Origin: Pseudocercospora fijiensis CIRAD86
Taxonomy: Eukaryota; Ascomycota; Dothideomycetes; Mycosphaerellales; Mycosphaerellaceae
Length of the DNA stretch: 64,000 bases
Assembly (NCBI RefSeq): GCF_000340215.1
Contig: NW_006921532.1
Span: 7,158,550-7,222,549 of the forward strand
Direction: 5' to 3'
Each line of letters opens with the position of its first letter. Within the stretch, counting starts at the first letter, position 1. Made by a program: the position numbers and the translations under genes. Below are positions 44,569-58,485 of this stretch, piece by piece. The notes under the pieces were generated by a model, which worked only from the letters and a program-made list of their open reading frames with translations, ran no database searches and had not been told where the DNA came from.

Positions 44569-46866
44569 TCAGTTCTCAACGCCTTCCGGTCCTTGCGGCT
44601 TCAGCCGCGCCCTCCTCTTCTGTTCAGCGTATTCGGAGCGATCGTCGCTCTTATGATGCCTGACCAGGCCCGACCAAGGCCTCCCCTTCTCGTCCATTTT
44701 CTTTAAATTTTCTTCGATTCCAGAGCGCTCGCGGCTCGACCTCCTCGTCTCTTGCTCGCGGCGATGCAGCCTCGTAGCTTCTTTATCCTTCTGCACTGCA
44801 GCCTTTGCAGCCTGCACGGCATCATATAATTCTCTCTTCTGTTTTGTCCGTACGCGAATCTCATAGTCCCTGTGCTTTCTGTCCTTTAGATCCCACTTCG
44901 TCTTCGCGAGGTAAAAATCAAGTTTGGCGCGCTGTTCTGTCCAGAACTCCTGTCGGTGCTCAGGAGTCAGCTCGCGACGCTTGAGGACGTCGATCGCACT
45001 AATCATGTCTTTGAACAGATCCATGGCATTTTGCTTGTCATCGACTCGCTGCCTCCTCTCCTTCAGTTCTGTCTCATCCATAGCGTCACGTCTATACTTG
45101 CGCTTCGAGCCTGCCAGTTCTTGCATTCGCTCTGCAACGGGCATGAGATGCATCAAGGCTGAAACGATCTGCGGCCCGTCGGAAGTGGCAAGCGCGAGGG
45201 AAAGATACTGCTCCAATGTGACGATGTCGGGTTGCTCGAGATGCTCCATCATATCATCGATAATTCTCGAGGCTGTGTCCATGATCCTACGATTCTTGTG
45301 GTCTCTCGCGCAGACTGCCATTGCAAGCTGGTAAGTCGCAGGCGTTGGTCGGACTCCGTATTCATTGTGAGCCTTCTCCACAGTGGATGCTGCTTTGTCG
45401 GCAGCACGATTAATTCGGTACATTCGGAGAACTTCTTTGAAATTGCTCAAATCTGGCTCTAGGCGATATGGAGGTGCTGTGATGACGTCCCAATAGGCAT
45501 AAGCGATCTTCGGGATGCGCATGATACGGCACGCTCGGAACAGAGCTGAAAGAATACCATTGCCGGGCTTCACCCAAGCCAGCGCGGTGCCTCGTTTGGG
45601 GCGAGATGAATCACGTACTAACGGTGTGACGGGTTTGAATGCTGATGCAGCTGGCGAGGGCACGAAGCCTTCTGGATCTGCTACGCGGTGATGCTGACGA
45701 CCCGGCTGGGTAGTGCCGTTATATTCGGGATCAAGAGTGGACATGCTCCTCGGCAGGTGCTGGACGTTGCGCTCTGGAGAACCGAGAGGAGCTATCAGGC
45801 GTTCCAGGTTTGTGGTTTGGTGGACAAGGGAAAGCACATCATCGGTGTCTTTCAGCCTCCTGCTGATCAGCAAGAGATTAGCCATGGCCGTAACTAATTG
45901 CTCGTCGATGATCAGATCTCCCGCGCGCCATTTATGAATGATTTCCTGCCAAATGCGCCTGCCTTCGTTCACTGCCTCTTGCCTTTGCGATTCCATGAGC
46001 TGCGGATCCTGCTCGTCACCCATAGCGGCATGTCGTATTGCTTGAAGAATGGTAGTGTATGTGGTAGTGTCGGCAGCATTTGGCCCGGTGTCCGGCAAGT
46101 GTGCCACAACACCCCAAAGCGCATCCATATCCAAAGCAAGCGAGCACGCGCGCAGCACGGCATTGATGTGCATAGCGCTCGGCTTCACCTTGCTTGTTGG
46201 GCTACTCATGCTATTATAGATGGCAACGGCCTTTCCCAGATGCTCTGGCTTGTCCATCAACCCCTGGAACAGTCTCATGTAGGTGTAGCTGTCGGGCCAC
46301 TGCGCTCGCTTCTTCATCTCGTTGTAGACCTCCAAAGCCTGCTTGACTTTACCCTTCTCCAGGTTCCAGGCAATGACATGATTCCATGCTACGGTGCATC
46401 GCATCTCTCGACTCGCCAGTCGACACAGGTCCAGCGCCTTTTCGGACTTGTTGTCTCGCAGAATGTAGTGGACATGATCGGCCAGCTTCACCCTGTCCTT
46501 CAGATGTATGAGCTCTTTCCGCAGCGCTTTCTCGTTGCTGACAACGATAGTGCCTCCTCTTTTGCTGCGTATGATGTCCGTCGTGGGCTGTGCGACCGGC
46601 TCGAGACCTGACAGCTCATCTTGCTCGACTGCATTGGTCTCTGCTGCCGCCGTCGCCGTCGCCGTCGCCGTGGCAAGCCTCCTTCGTGTAGGTCGATTCG
46701 CGGGCTGAGGTGTGAGTATTAGCGGTCGCTGGAGGATCGATGCTGTTCCGTATGCATCGCCGGCAATGGCACGTATACTGCGCAGTACACACGCCCGACA
46801 CTCCAGCATTTCCTTTTGAATCACTTCCTCATCTCGATGCTCGTGCGGCAAAAGCTCAAAAACCAT
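44569..46866 (-). CDS. Pentatricopeptide-repeat (PPR) protein, probably mitochondrial
   Basis: Single-exon frame of 765 residues; the internal ATG at 46809 (MLECRACVLRSIRAIAG) gives a more typical arginine-rich mitochondrial leader and may be the real start (746 residues). Helical repeats are visible, for example TVAWNHVIAWNLEKGKVKQALEVYNEMKK and SYTYMRLFQGLMD. The C-terminal 200 residues are charged and coiled-coil-like. PPR proteins bind organelle RNA and act in processing, stability or translation; the target is unknown. A short Ala-Thr run (about 65-75) comes from a GCCGTC repeat. Confidence 0.8.
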   Translation of the reverse strand: MVFELLPHEHRDEEVIQKEMLECRACVLRSIRAIAGDAYGTASILQRPLILTPQPANRPTRRRLATATATATAAAETNAVEQDELSGLEPVAQPTTDIIRSKRGGTIVVSNEKALRKELIHLKDRVKLADHVHYILRDNKSEKALDLCRLASREMRCTVAWNHVIAWNLEKGKVKQALEVYNEMKKRAQWPDSYTYMRLFQGLMDKPEHLGKAVAIYNSMSSPTSKVKPSAMHINAVLRACSLALDMDALWGVVAHLPDTGPNAADTTTYTTILQAIRHAAMGDEQDPQLMESQRQEAVNEGRRIWQEIIHKWRAGDLIIDEQLVTAMANLLLISRRLKDTDDVLSLVHQTTNLERLIAPLGSPERNVQHLPRSMSTLDPEYNGTTQPGRQHHRVADPEGFVPSPAASAFKPVTPLVRDSSRPKRGTALAWVKPGNGILSALFRACRIMRIPKIAYAYWDVITAPPYRLEPDLSNFKEVLRMYRINRAADKAASTVEKAHNEYGVRPTPATYQLAMAVCARDHKNRRIMDTASRIIDDMMEHLEQPDIVTLEQYLSLALATSDGPQIVSALMHLMPVAERMQELAGSKRKYRRDAMDETELKERRQRVDDKQNAMDLFKDMISAIDVLKRRELTPEHRQEFWTEQRAKLDFYLAKTKWDLKDRKHRDYEIRVRTKQKRELYDAVQAAKAAVQKDKEATRLHRREQETRRSSRERSGIEENLKKMDEKGRPWSGLVRHHKSDDRSEYAEQKRRARLKPQGPEGVEN

Positions 46867-47034
46867 GCCGGAGCTCGGTCCGCCTCGCCGCTTCGTTGCT
46901 CCTTGCGACGCAAAGTTTACCTTGCATCTCAGGATTCAGGAACGCGCTCGGCATAGAATCACTGCTATATCCTTGCATTCGCACATGGTGGCTTGAATAC
47001 AGCTTCATATTTGGAAACTGACAGCTTCATCATC

Positions 47035-49469
47035 ATGGAGCCGTCGAAAGGATCGTCCGCGCTCTTCAGCGTATTCTTGCGATTACGGCCCAGCACTACC
47101 GACAACGAGCGATTCTTGGACGTCGAAGAACCAACAGAAGACGCGCCGACGCCGACACATATCACGATCAAGCCATCTGCAAATGACAAGAGAAAACGGG
47201 CGGTTGAGAGATTCGCATTCACCAGAGTCTATGAGGAAAATGCAGGACAACGAGACATCTTCGATACTGCAGGAATTTTGCCCATGATCGAGGGCGTTCT
47301 TGGAGCGCCGGGAAGAGAAGGACGAGATGGTCTGCTCGCAACGCTGGGTGTGACTGGATCGGGGAAGGTATATAGCAAGAGAAATGTTGGGAAAGGGGCA
47401 AATACTGACCCAGATACAGAGCCATACCATTCTTGGCTCCAAAACGCAACGAGGTCTTACTCAACTGGCTCTTGACGTGCTATTCCGATCAACCGAGCCT
47501 CAGCTTGCCGACGCCGACTCGAGTGACTACACATACAATTCTCTAATCGCCGCAGATGCCACAGAGTCCACGCTCTTCCGAGCACAGGACTTCCTGGACA
47601 GCATCTACGACAACGGCAATGTCTCTCGACTCTCACGAGCCGCAACGCCTGCATTGGTACGAGAATCTACAACACCAGCGCCTGTCGTGCCAGGTGCTTT
47701 TCCTTCTGCTCTCAACGAACACCACAAGACTACAGACGCTTCAACCGTCTATGATCGCCTCTACCCTGATGTCTCCAAATATGAAGTCCCCCAACCCCAG
47801 AACCCGTCCAATCATACCCTGCACCACTCTCCTTCTAAAAACCACCTTACCAGATTCACTCGCAGCATCGCCAAACTTACACAGTCTTTTCGTGAGCAGG
47901 AGTCGTCCTTCCTTTCTGCCCCGGGTGCGAAGCGTTATACCCCTCGTGTTTCTGTCCTGCCCACCTCCCCTTCCATCGACGATATTGCAATGGAAATCGA
48001 CGAGAGTGCCGAGTATGGCATTGTTGTCAGCATGTACGAAGTCTACAACGACCGCATCTTCGACCTGCTGACGGCAACCGCGTCTGGAAAGTCGCCGGCA
48101 AAGAGGAGGGCATTGTTGTTCAAGAGCACGGAAGGCTCGCCTGAGCGCAAAGTTGTCGCTGGTTTGAGGAAGGTGATCTGCTCCAGCTTGGAAGAAGCGT
48201 TACTGGTGCTCGAGACTGGTCTTCAAGAGCGTCGAGTGGCCGGCACTGGTAGCAACGCCGTCTCTTCTCGCAGTCACGGCTTCTTCTGCATTGATGTCAA
48301 GAAGCGGCATCGGGGTCGTGGAATACCGGGTCCTTGGACGAGCAGCACCATGACCATCGTCGATCTTGCAGGTACGTAAAATTATGACAGAAATGCTTAG
48401 AGCACACTGACTCTTTAAAGGCTCCGAGAGGGCTCGTCAAGCAAAGACCGCAGGCGCCACGCTCGCAGAAGCCGGCAAAATCAACGAATCACTCATGTAT
48501 CTTGGACAGTGCATGCAGATGCAGTCTGACAACTCACACAACGTCAATCAGGCTCTTGTGCCGTACAGACAGTGCAAGCTTACTGAATTGCTGTTTAGCA
48601 ATAGCTTCTCGCATGGCGGCAGCGGTCATAAGCCACCACAGAAAGCGATCATGATTGTGACAGCAGATCCTCTAGGCGATTTCAACGCAACATCCCAGAT
48701 CCTACGATATTCTGCGTTGGCTCGAGAAGTCACAGTTCCTCGTATCCCAAGCATCACCTCACAAATCCAGGCCGGCACATCATACCCAGAATCTAAGTGC
48801 GGATATGCATCCGGTCGTCAGACTCCATCAAGCGTCATGCAAGATCTCGAAGGCGCACTGACCGAGATCACTCGTCTAAGAGAAGAGCTCGAGATCACAC
48901 AAGTCCGGCTCGAAGAAGAGACGAATCGTCGCATGGAAGCCGAAGCCGCTTGGGCACAATCCGAAGTCCGCATCGATGCGATCGAAGAGCAGATCCGGGC
49001 CGAAGTGTACGATGAGATGGATGCCAAACTCGAAACCGAGCGGAGAAGATGGCGCGCGGCTCGAGACGAAGAGATGGATCGACAAGACGAGCACATGGAC
49101 CGAAAAATCGACCTTCTCACGCGTGGAATGGAGGTTGAGGTCTATGAGGACAACGACCAGGAAAACATTCCACCTCCCACTCCTGCTGCGCTCGGAACTG
49201 CCCTGCGCCCGATCATTCTTGATGGAACGCCCGATGTCGATGGCTTGACTGAACGAGTGAGTAGTCTGGCATTGAAGGGACCTGGGAGAAAAGTCAGCGC
49301 TCAGCAGAATGGTCGTGTTTCTGAGCTTGAAGATGAGAATGCTAGACTTCGAGCGCAATTGGCGAATATGGAGCGTGAGAAGGGGCCGAGGAGTCCGAGT
49401 AAGAAAATGCGAGTGCTCAAGACTCGGAAGTGGGAGGGTGAGGGTATGAGCTTTGATGATGGTCTTTGA
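47035..49469 (+). CDS. Kinesin-6-like motor protein
   Basis: Three exons: 47035-47367, 47420-48371, 48421-49469, giving 777 residues. Intron 1 splits the P-loop (GVTGSGK-SHT, residues 105-114) and intron 2 splits switch II (VDLAG-SE). The motor also shows YEVYNDRIFDLL, NAVSSRSHGFF and the NESL..LGQC region. About 180 residues of low-complexity sequence sit between the P-loop and YEVYNDR, like the large insertions of kinesin-6 (MKLP1, KIF20, fission yeast Klp9), which work at the spindle midzone. A coiled coil (about 600-680) and a basic tail follow. The subfamily call rests on the insertion and is less certain than the motor call. Confidence 0.88.
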
Positions 49470-50120
49470 GAGAAGAAGACAGACGAGGAATTTTCGTGTT
49501 TTGTGTCTCGATGGCGTCTGTGCGGGTGTACAGATTGTGGCTTTGGATACCATAGGAGCTTGAAAATGATACCTGTTCGGGATGTTGGCGATGAGCGTTT
49601 CTTCTCCAAATAGAGGCTTTTGTCGCCTTTTCCATCGCCGAATACTCGTCTGAGTCTTTCACCTCTCCAAAGTCCGTCCACTCTGCTTCCCTTTGCACAA
49701 ATAACTCGAAAACAAAAAAAGTACGGAGCTACGCCTTCCAAATGTTTCTCGAAAAGCAGCATTCTGCATATGTGCTTCGACTTGGGGTCTCGGAATGCTG
49801 CCTTCTGGGGTCTTTCTTCGAAGCCAAGCACAAGCTCAAGAGTGATCTCTAGCACAATCAGTGCATTGGACCAAGTAAGTCTGGTCAACAGCCATGGCAG
49901 ACTGTAATCGGGGCGAATTTGGATGGCGTTCTTCGCCGAAGAACATGCTTCTACACTCTTGCATATGCGCGTTGAACTTGATGGCCGCAGACTGGACGGA
50001 TGAACTTCCTCGGCAGCGGGGAAGTGGCTTGGGAATATGCATTCGAATGGACGTCGTCGAGCAAGGAAGCATAACACAAGGATGTGCCCAGGAACAGCTG
50101 AGGTCAAGAGCACTGGCGTA
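49470..50120. other. Intergenic, downstream of kinesin
   Basis: A long minus-strand frame (about 49301-50164) overlaps the kinesin 3' end but lacks an ATG. A plus-strand frame begins with ATG at 49894. Neither is convincing alone; they may reflect the locus that follows. Confidence 0.35.
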
Positions 50121-50602
50121 ATGTCGTCCCGGAAGAACGTATCCGAGTACAGTCCGGCTTTCAACTCCAGATCAGCACTCGTTCTTCACAACTTTCTTAT
50201 GGGAGATTTGAAGAATCGGCAAGCTGGAGATTGCTCTATGAGAATGATTAGCAGTCTCCGGCTCGACTTGGTGTTGTGGTTATGGCAGACATGAAATGTG
50301 TCTAAATAGCGGACCAGTTTGCTTCAGCAGGGCATCAGCGGCGTCAAGACCTGCATCTACCCGCAGGCCATCGCCAACTTTGATGTCGAAGTGAGTGATT
50401 AACACTTTCTGATGTTGGCTGACTGTGATCGTTCCATATCTGTGATTGCATGACCATCCTTGACAAGGAGCTCACATCTCGATTACGAGATGTCTCCTTT
50501 TCCAGCACTTCATCTCCGGCTTTTCTGGAGCAGAGACTGTACAAGGCAGATAAAGCACCTGACGTCTTGCAGTGGACTAGATTTGATGCGTTGTCAGAGT
50601 GA
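50121..50602 (+). CDS. Possible small multi-exon gene, hypothetical
   Basis: Two stretches join over a GT..AG intron (50391-50467, donor GTGAGT, CTGAC branch) without a frame change: GISGVKTCIYPQAIANFDVE before it and ELTSRLRDVSFSSTSSPAFL after it, ending in TGA at 50600. The 5' part is unsettled; an ATG at 50121 opens a coding-like frame, but its join to 50316 needs an intron of only about 39 bases. No domain recognised. The opposite strand is also partly open. Confidence 0.3.
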
Positions 50603-50962
50603 AAGTGCTGAAGTAAATAATCATTTACGCAAAGCCAACAAGTGCTGTCTGAGATCTCCAACTGAAGAGGCGAGGTCTCGCACTTGCCGTCCGTGCGTCA
50701 TGGTCGGGCAAATAAGGTTTGGCGCCGCTGCCTTCGCCGAGCGCAGAGCCTGCCTCACAAAAAACTTCTGTCTCAGCCAGCCCTTTCTCGTTCATCAACA
50801 CACGCGCGCACCCCAAACCCTCCTCCCCCTCTCCCTCACAACTCGACAGCGCAACTTGGCTGCACTTACAGAGTGCGCTTCTATTGTCACTCGCAACTCA
50901 TCAAACTTCCACTCACTTTCGACTCCCAACACCCGACGGTCTCTACCACGCACTCCTCGAAC
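50603..50962. promoter_or_regulatory. Promoter and leader of dbp2
   Basis: CT-rich sequence before the dbp2 ATG, as is common for highly expressed fungal genes. No specific site assigned. Confidence 0.4.
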
Positions 50963-53351
<2,389 letters not shown>

Positions 53352-54212
53352 ATGGCCTCCATCCACGCATACTTACTGCTTGCATTCTGATTCACGGTCT
53401 GGCGTTTCACGAGTAAAAAAGGGAAAGCGGGATCGGTGTTTTTCGTGCAGCATGGGCGATTACCCTCATGGGATTCTACGGCGTTCATGAAAAGAGGTTC
53501 AGTAATGAGACTGAGTGTGTTGGTGTACTTTATGCATCAGGGCTGGCGCCAGCAGGAAAGCGCCGCTGCAAGAGCAGCATGGATAAATTGGCTCAGAGTA
53601 GAGGTGCATGATTGATTCTCGGAGTGCTGAGGAACATGAGGTTCAATACCATTTCTGCGCCTGATTCATACATGTCGACGATGAACAAAATCAACCAACT
53701 CTACAAATCGCCGGGTTGTCACCCAATCTTGCCCAGCATTCTCGCCCGACACCCGAGCATTTTCCTCTACACTTCACCGACTGTTCAGAAGTCGGCATGC
53801 TCGGGCGAACAGTATGCTGTCGACCAGACAACAACTGGGGCGATCATGGTCACCGAGTATGCCGCCGCCGCCTCGGTTTTCAATGACCCTTCCCGCGAGC
53901 GGAGTAGATGACTAGATGTAGTGATCGACATGGATGGCTCGTCATTTTTCCGTCGACAATCTCAGGTCCTCCAATAGGCAGATGGACGGGTTCTTTGTCG
54001 CCTTACTCAGCCAACATTATTTGCAGGAATCTGGCCCACTTGCAGCATTTGCGGCATGAAGTGATTGACATGGTATAAGATTGACATGCCAAGAGCCTGG
54101 GCACGAAAGAGGAGATAGGACTAGGGTCTACCCTAACCCTAGAACTGCCATATTGCTAGACTTTGGACTGGTGAATTGAGAAGCTGAGAGAAGACTCTCC
54201 AATCTGTCTGGT
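53352..54212. other. Intergenic between dbp2 and arabinofuranosidase
   Basis: No supported gene. Holds the telomere-like palindrome at 54121-54142 close to the arabinofuranosidase start. Confidence 0.5.
54121..54142. repeat. Telomere-like inverted repeat
   Basis: CTAGGGT (54121-54127) faces ACCCTAG (54136-54142), and the right half contains CCCTAACCCTA, nearly two TTAGGG units on the opposite strand. It lies 71 bases upstream of the arabinofuranosidase ATG. It could be a telo-box-like factor site or chance. Confidence 0.5.
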
Positions 54213-56336
54213 ATGGTGGCTTTCAACAAGGCGGCGTTGGTAGCTGCTGGCATTGCCTCCTCTGCAGCTTACGAGGTTCATGTCAAAGCTTCTGGTGGCA
54301 ATGTGACTGGCAAGTTCGGGCACCCTTTTGGCTATGGCTTCTTGCACGAAGGTTTGTGAATTTCCAAGTCATTGAGGTGGAGCCCGCATGCTGACAGCGA
54401 GTGGCAGACATCAACAACTCTGGAGATGGTGGGATCTACGCAGAACTGATCCAGAATCGCGCTTTCCAGTCCAGTCCCGACTATCCTGTGAATCTGCATC
54501 ATTACTTCCCAGTCAATGGCGCTCACTTGAGCATCCAAAACCTCAGTGAGCCACTTTCCGATGCTCTACCGTCTTCAATGAGAGTTGCGGCTGGTCACGA
54601 GATCGGTTTCGTTGGCTTTAAGAACGATGGGTATTGGGGAATAGATGTGAGGAAGCAGGAGTATTCTGGGTCCTTCTGGGTTCGCGGTGCCTATACCGGA
54701 ACATTCACGGCAGCTTTGCAATCAAACATCACAGGCGAAGTCTTCGGCAGTGTCGACGTGACTTCAAAATGTGTGGCTGACGACTGGGTTGAGCATGTGT
54801 ACACGCTCGTGCCAGAGAAGGATGCACCAACCTCAAATAACACATTGACAATCACCTTCGACCCCGCAAAAGCCGACACGGAATACCTGGACTTTAATCT
54901 GATCTCGCTATTTCCACCTACCTACAAGGGGCGCAAAAATGGTTTGAGAATCGACATCGCCGAAGCCTTGGCAGACATGAATCCGAGTTTCTTACGCTTC
55001 CCAGGTGGCAACATGCTCGAAGGAAGAAATCTCGCTCACTACTGGGATTGGAAAGATACCTTGAAGCCGTTGCGATATCGACCAGGGTTTCAAGGCGTGT
55101 GGAACTATCAGCAAACGCATGGTCTTGGACTTATGGAGTATCTTTACTGGGCGGAGGATATGGGTCTTGAGATAGGTGAGGTCGATGACAGCAATAGTCC
55201 GGATTAAGTTCTGATCTGAGATAGTTGTCGCTGTCTGGGCCGGCCTCGCGCTTGACGGCAACGTCACCTCTCAGGGCCAACTCCAGCCTTTCATCGACGA
55301 CGCCTTGAACGAGATCGAATTCATCAGCGGTCCTGCAAGTTCAGAATGGGGCGCCAAGCGAGCAGAGCTTGGCCATCCGGAGCCTTTCGAACTGAATTAC
55401 GTGGAAGTTGGAAATGAAGACTGGCTGGCAGGTTATCCCGAAGGCTGGAAGTCCTACAAAGAGTACCGCTTTCCAATGTTCCACAAGGCAATCTCTGCAG
55501 CTTATCCACACATCCAAGTCATTGCCTCAGCAGCGACATCTGACCCGGCGCCAGAGGGTGAGACTTTTGGACCGAACAAGACTGATGGATATATTTTCCC
55601 AGAAGGTGTCATGGGCGATTACCATCCCTACCGAGAACCCAATGAGCTTGTGGGCGAGTTTGATCGCTTCGACAACGACATTGCACATATTGTTGGAGAA
55701 GTCGCAGCAACACACGTCAATGGTGCAACTCCGCCCCGGTGGGATCATGGACTCTACAAGTTTCCATGGTGGATTGGTGCTGTCGGCGAAGCAGTTTCTC
55801 TCATCGGCTATGAGCGCAACTCCGATCGCATCCCCGGCACGTTCTACGCTCCCGTGCTCCGCAACATGAACCGATGGCAGTGGTCGATTACGTTGCTACA
55901 ATATGCTGCCGATCCCAAACTCACGACGAAAGCTGTCACTTGGTACTGTTGGTCCCTATTCGCACACCACCCCATCACGCACACGGTCCCGACGACTTCC
56001 GATACCAGCTATGGTCCACTATACTGGGGCGCTGGAAAGGACGAGAGAAGAAATGCGTTCGTGTGGAAAGGTGCGGTATTCAATACTACCAACGGCAGCG
56101 ATGTCCCCGTAACCGTCTCCTTTGAAGGCGTCGAGAAAGGCGCACACGCCAACCTGACGGTCCTCACGAATCCTGGTGGCGATCCATACGCCTACAACGA
56201 TCCTTTCACAGGAATCAATATCGTACACACCAATACCACAATCCTCACCGCCGGACTTAAAGGTTCCTTCACGTTCTCCATGCCACAGCTCAGCGTAGCC
56301 GTCCTAGACACCGACTCGACCGCAGAAGGTGGATAG
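54213..56336 (+). CDS. Secreted GH51 alpha-L-arabinofuranosidase
   Basis: Three exons: 54213-54351, 54408-55175, 55225-56336, giving 672 residues; introns of 56 and 49 bases are GT..AG. Residues 1-19 are a signal peptide ending in ASSAAY. GH51 landmarks are FGHPFGYGFLHEDINNSGDGGIY near the start, FLRFPGGNMLEG in the middle, the acid/base Glu in NYVEVGNEDWL, and a later HIVGEVAATH segment likely holding the nucleophile Glu. The enzyme removes arabinose side chains from arabinoxylan and pectin outside the cell. Several N-glycosylation sequons (for example NNT, NGS, NTT) fit secretion. Confidence 0.93.
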
Positions 56337-57480
56337 TGATACTATGGCCATGGAAAACCACCTTCGAAATCCTAACGCCATGGACGCGCGCTATAAAATA
56401 AATTCCACATTCTCAAAAAAATTTTCAACTCATGAATCATCCATCGTACTTTACCATCCTCCCTCCCTCACCCTCCTCCAAAACCCCGCCCCAATCTTTT
56501 TTTTCCTCTCACACTATCTATCCACATACTTCGGAAATTCTTGACTTTTCTGCTTCTTCTAATCACGCCTTGTTTTTTTTTTTGTTTCAATCGCTTCGTC
56601 TATATCTTGCTGTATGAACTTTTCTGTCCTGTCCGGGGTTTAGGTCGATAAAGTTCGTGTGCGAATTCTGCGGAGTTTCGACGGCCGGGTGGTTTGTTTT
56701 TTTTTTTTTTTTTGGTGGGGAAGTTTGAGGACTCGGGGTGCTTTCTTCGTGTTGGATGGGATTTGAGGAGCTGGGTCGTGATGGTGGTGCTGGAAGATGA
56801 GGGTTCGAGGGGAGCGAAGGCCGGAGAGGAGCTTTGCTTTGGTTTTTTTGCGGTATAGGCGTTGAAAAAGTTTTTTTTTTTGGCTTTGGATTTTTTGATT
56901 GCTTGGTTGGTTGGTTGAGGTGCAAACGTAATATCTGATCGCGATGGTTACTGTATCGGCCGAGTAGGTGTTGGGAATCGATAGACTCTGGGAGGGAGAC
57001 GCGAGCGTTGGCTGGATAAGAAGTAAGTTGCAAATTTCAGACTTCATCAGACTGTAGCGATGGATGTTGTTGAAGGTTATTAGGTAGCATTGACAGAGCG
57101 GCTAACTGGCTCAATGTGGAGCTTGCAGTGGAGAAAGTCAGGAAAGGTCCTTCTCAACAGATCGTCCAGTGGTTCACTGATGTCTTCTTCTACCCTCCTG
57201 CCTTGTAGCATTCTGGCGACTTGGCATTCTTTGGCAGGCCGCCGACGGACGAAGCGTGGCACGAATGAGTTTATAGCCATCATAATACGATTGAGAGATT
57301 CCAGCATGCTGCGTCGTAGCTCTATCATCGACAGAGAGATTTGCTGTTTATGTCCTTTGTGCTATGAACAGTGGTGAGTAGTCATATCTCTTATCCGGGA
57401 GAGCGTGACATATCAACGATACATGTAGACCGGCATACATCCACAAATACCAAACCGACACAAAGCTCCAGTTCACCCAT
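56337..57480. other. Intergenic with T and A runs
   Basis: 3' region of the arabinofuranosidase gene followed by long T runs near 56571-56583, 56696-56714 and 56870-56881. Apart from the weak small ORF at 57080 no gene is supported. Confidence 0.5.
57080..57328 (-). CDS. Small hypothetical ORF
   Basis: ATG-initiated frame of 82 codons with reasonable codon use (MIELRRSMLESLNRIMMAIN...). No signal peptide or domain recognised. It could equally be chance. Confidence 0.22.
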   Translation of the reverse strand: MIELRRSMLESLNRIMMAINSFVPRFVRRRPAKECQVARMLQGRRVEEDISEPLDDLLRRTFPDFLHCKLHIEPVSRSVNAT

Positions 57481-58224
57481 TTAATCCAATCTCGGCTGTC
57501 TTATCATCCACACCCTCATCCCCTCCTCCTCAACATACTCCTCCTCCCATCCAAACATCTTCATATCAACCAAAATCCTCTCAACCTCCACAAAACCCGA
57601 CTTTCCATACAGCGCAAGACCCTTCGGCGTCGACTCCAGGGCAAGTGGAACTCCCCATCGATCTGCCTCGTTCATCGACCACTGGATCAACTTCGAACCG
57701 ATCCCTTTACCTTGAAATTTTGGATCGACGAATAAGAGGTCGACTTCTGCGAAGAAAGGAAAAAGAAAAAAAGTATTAGTGTCGCGTCATGACCTTGTGG
57801 AAAGTTGGTGGCAGAACGCACGAATATACCCCTTCCCAACAAAACTCCTCCTCACCAAATTCCAAGAGTTAATAATAAAATATCTTCGTAAGGGCCAATT
57901 CCCTCCTTTAGGCCAGTTATCCGGTGGAGGGGAATTCTCACTCAAGGGTGAAATCTCTGTGGCGTTCTTCTCAGGATCTAAGCAGAACTTGATTTCCGAA
58001 GCTCCAACTATCTGTCCGGTTTCTTCGTCGATGGCTTTTAACAGATGAGTGTTTGGATCGTGTAATTCTTGGAGTTTTCTGGAGGAGTAGAAGGTGTAGA
58101 CGTCGGGTTGGTAGCCGTTGGGCCATAGGATGGGAATTCGGGGATGGGAGCGGAAGGCTTCGAGTTCGATGTGGACGAGCGAAGGAATGTCCTTTTCGAT
58201 GGCGGGGAGGATTGAGATTTTCAT
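57481..58224 (-). CDS. GNAT-family N-acetyltransferase
   Basis: Two exons, 57822-58224 and 57481-57746, giving 222 residues; intron of 75 bases with donor GTGCGT and acceptor CGCAG. The N-terminus (ILPAIEKDIPSLVHIELEAF) and the acetyl-CoA pyrophosphate loop with FVDPKFQGKGIGSKLIQW, then ALYGKSGFVEVE, are classic GNAT elements; Q-x2-G-x-G/S is present as QGKGIG. The donor was chosen because it is the only one in phase with the second exon. The substrate is unknown; related fungal enzymes acetylate small amines or antibiotics. Confidence 0.85.
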
Positions 58225-58485
58225 GTTTTCGGTTTTCTGGATGGGACGGGATAGTTTGGGAGTGGCTTGGCGTGGTACAATGCTTGCTTTGAAGCTAAAG
58301 TATTTGGCTCGAAATTCTGAGTTCGGATTGAGTCATCGACAGGGTGGTTCACGAGATGGCACGAGCTGTCGGGCCTCGATGATCACCGCGCTATTCCGTA
58401 AGCTGCTCACTTGTGATACACAAAATCAACAACTTGTATAGGGCGCGCAGGTGTGTAGAGGCATTCGACGACTTTCGAATAGATA

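Noticed and set aside
49301..50164. 287-codon minus-strand frame overlapping the kinesin 3' end
   Set aside because: No ATG at the start, overlaps a certain exon, and the composition looks like antisense of coding sequence.
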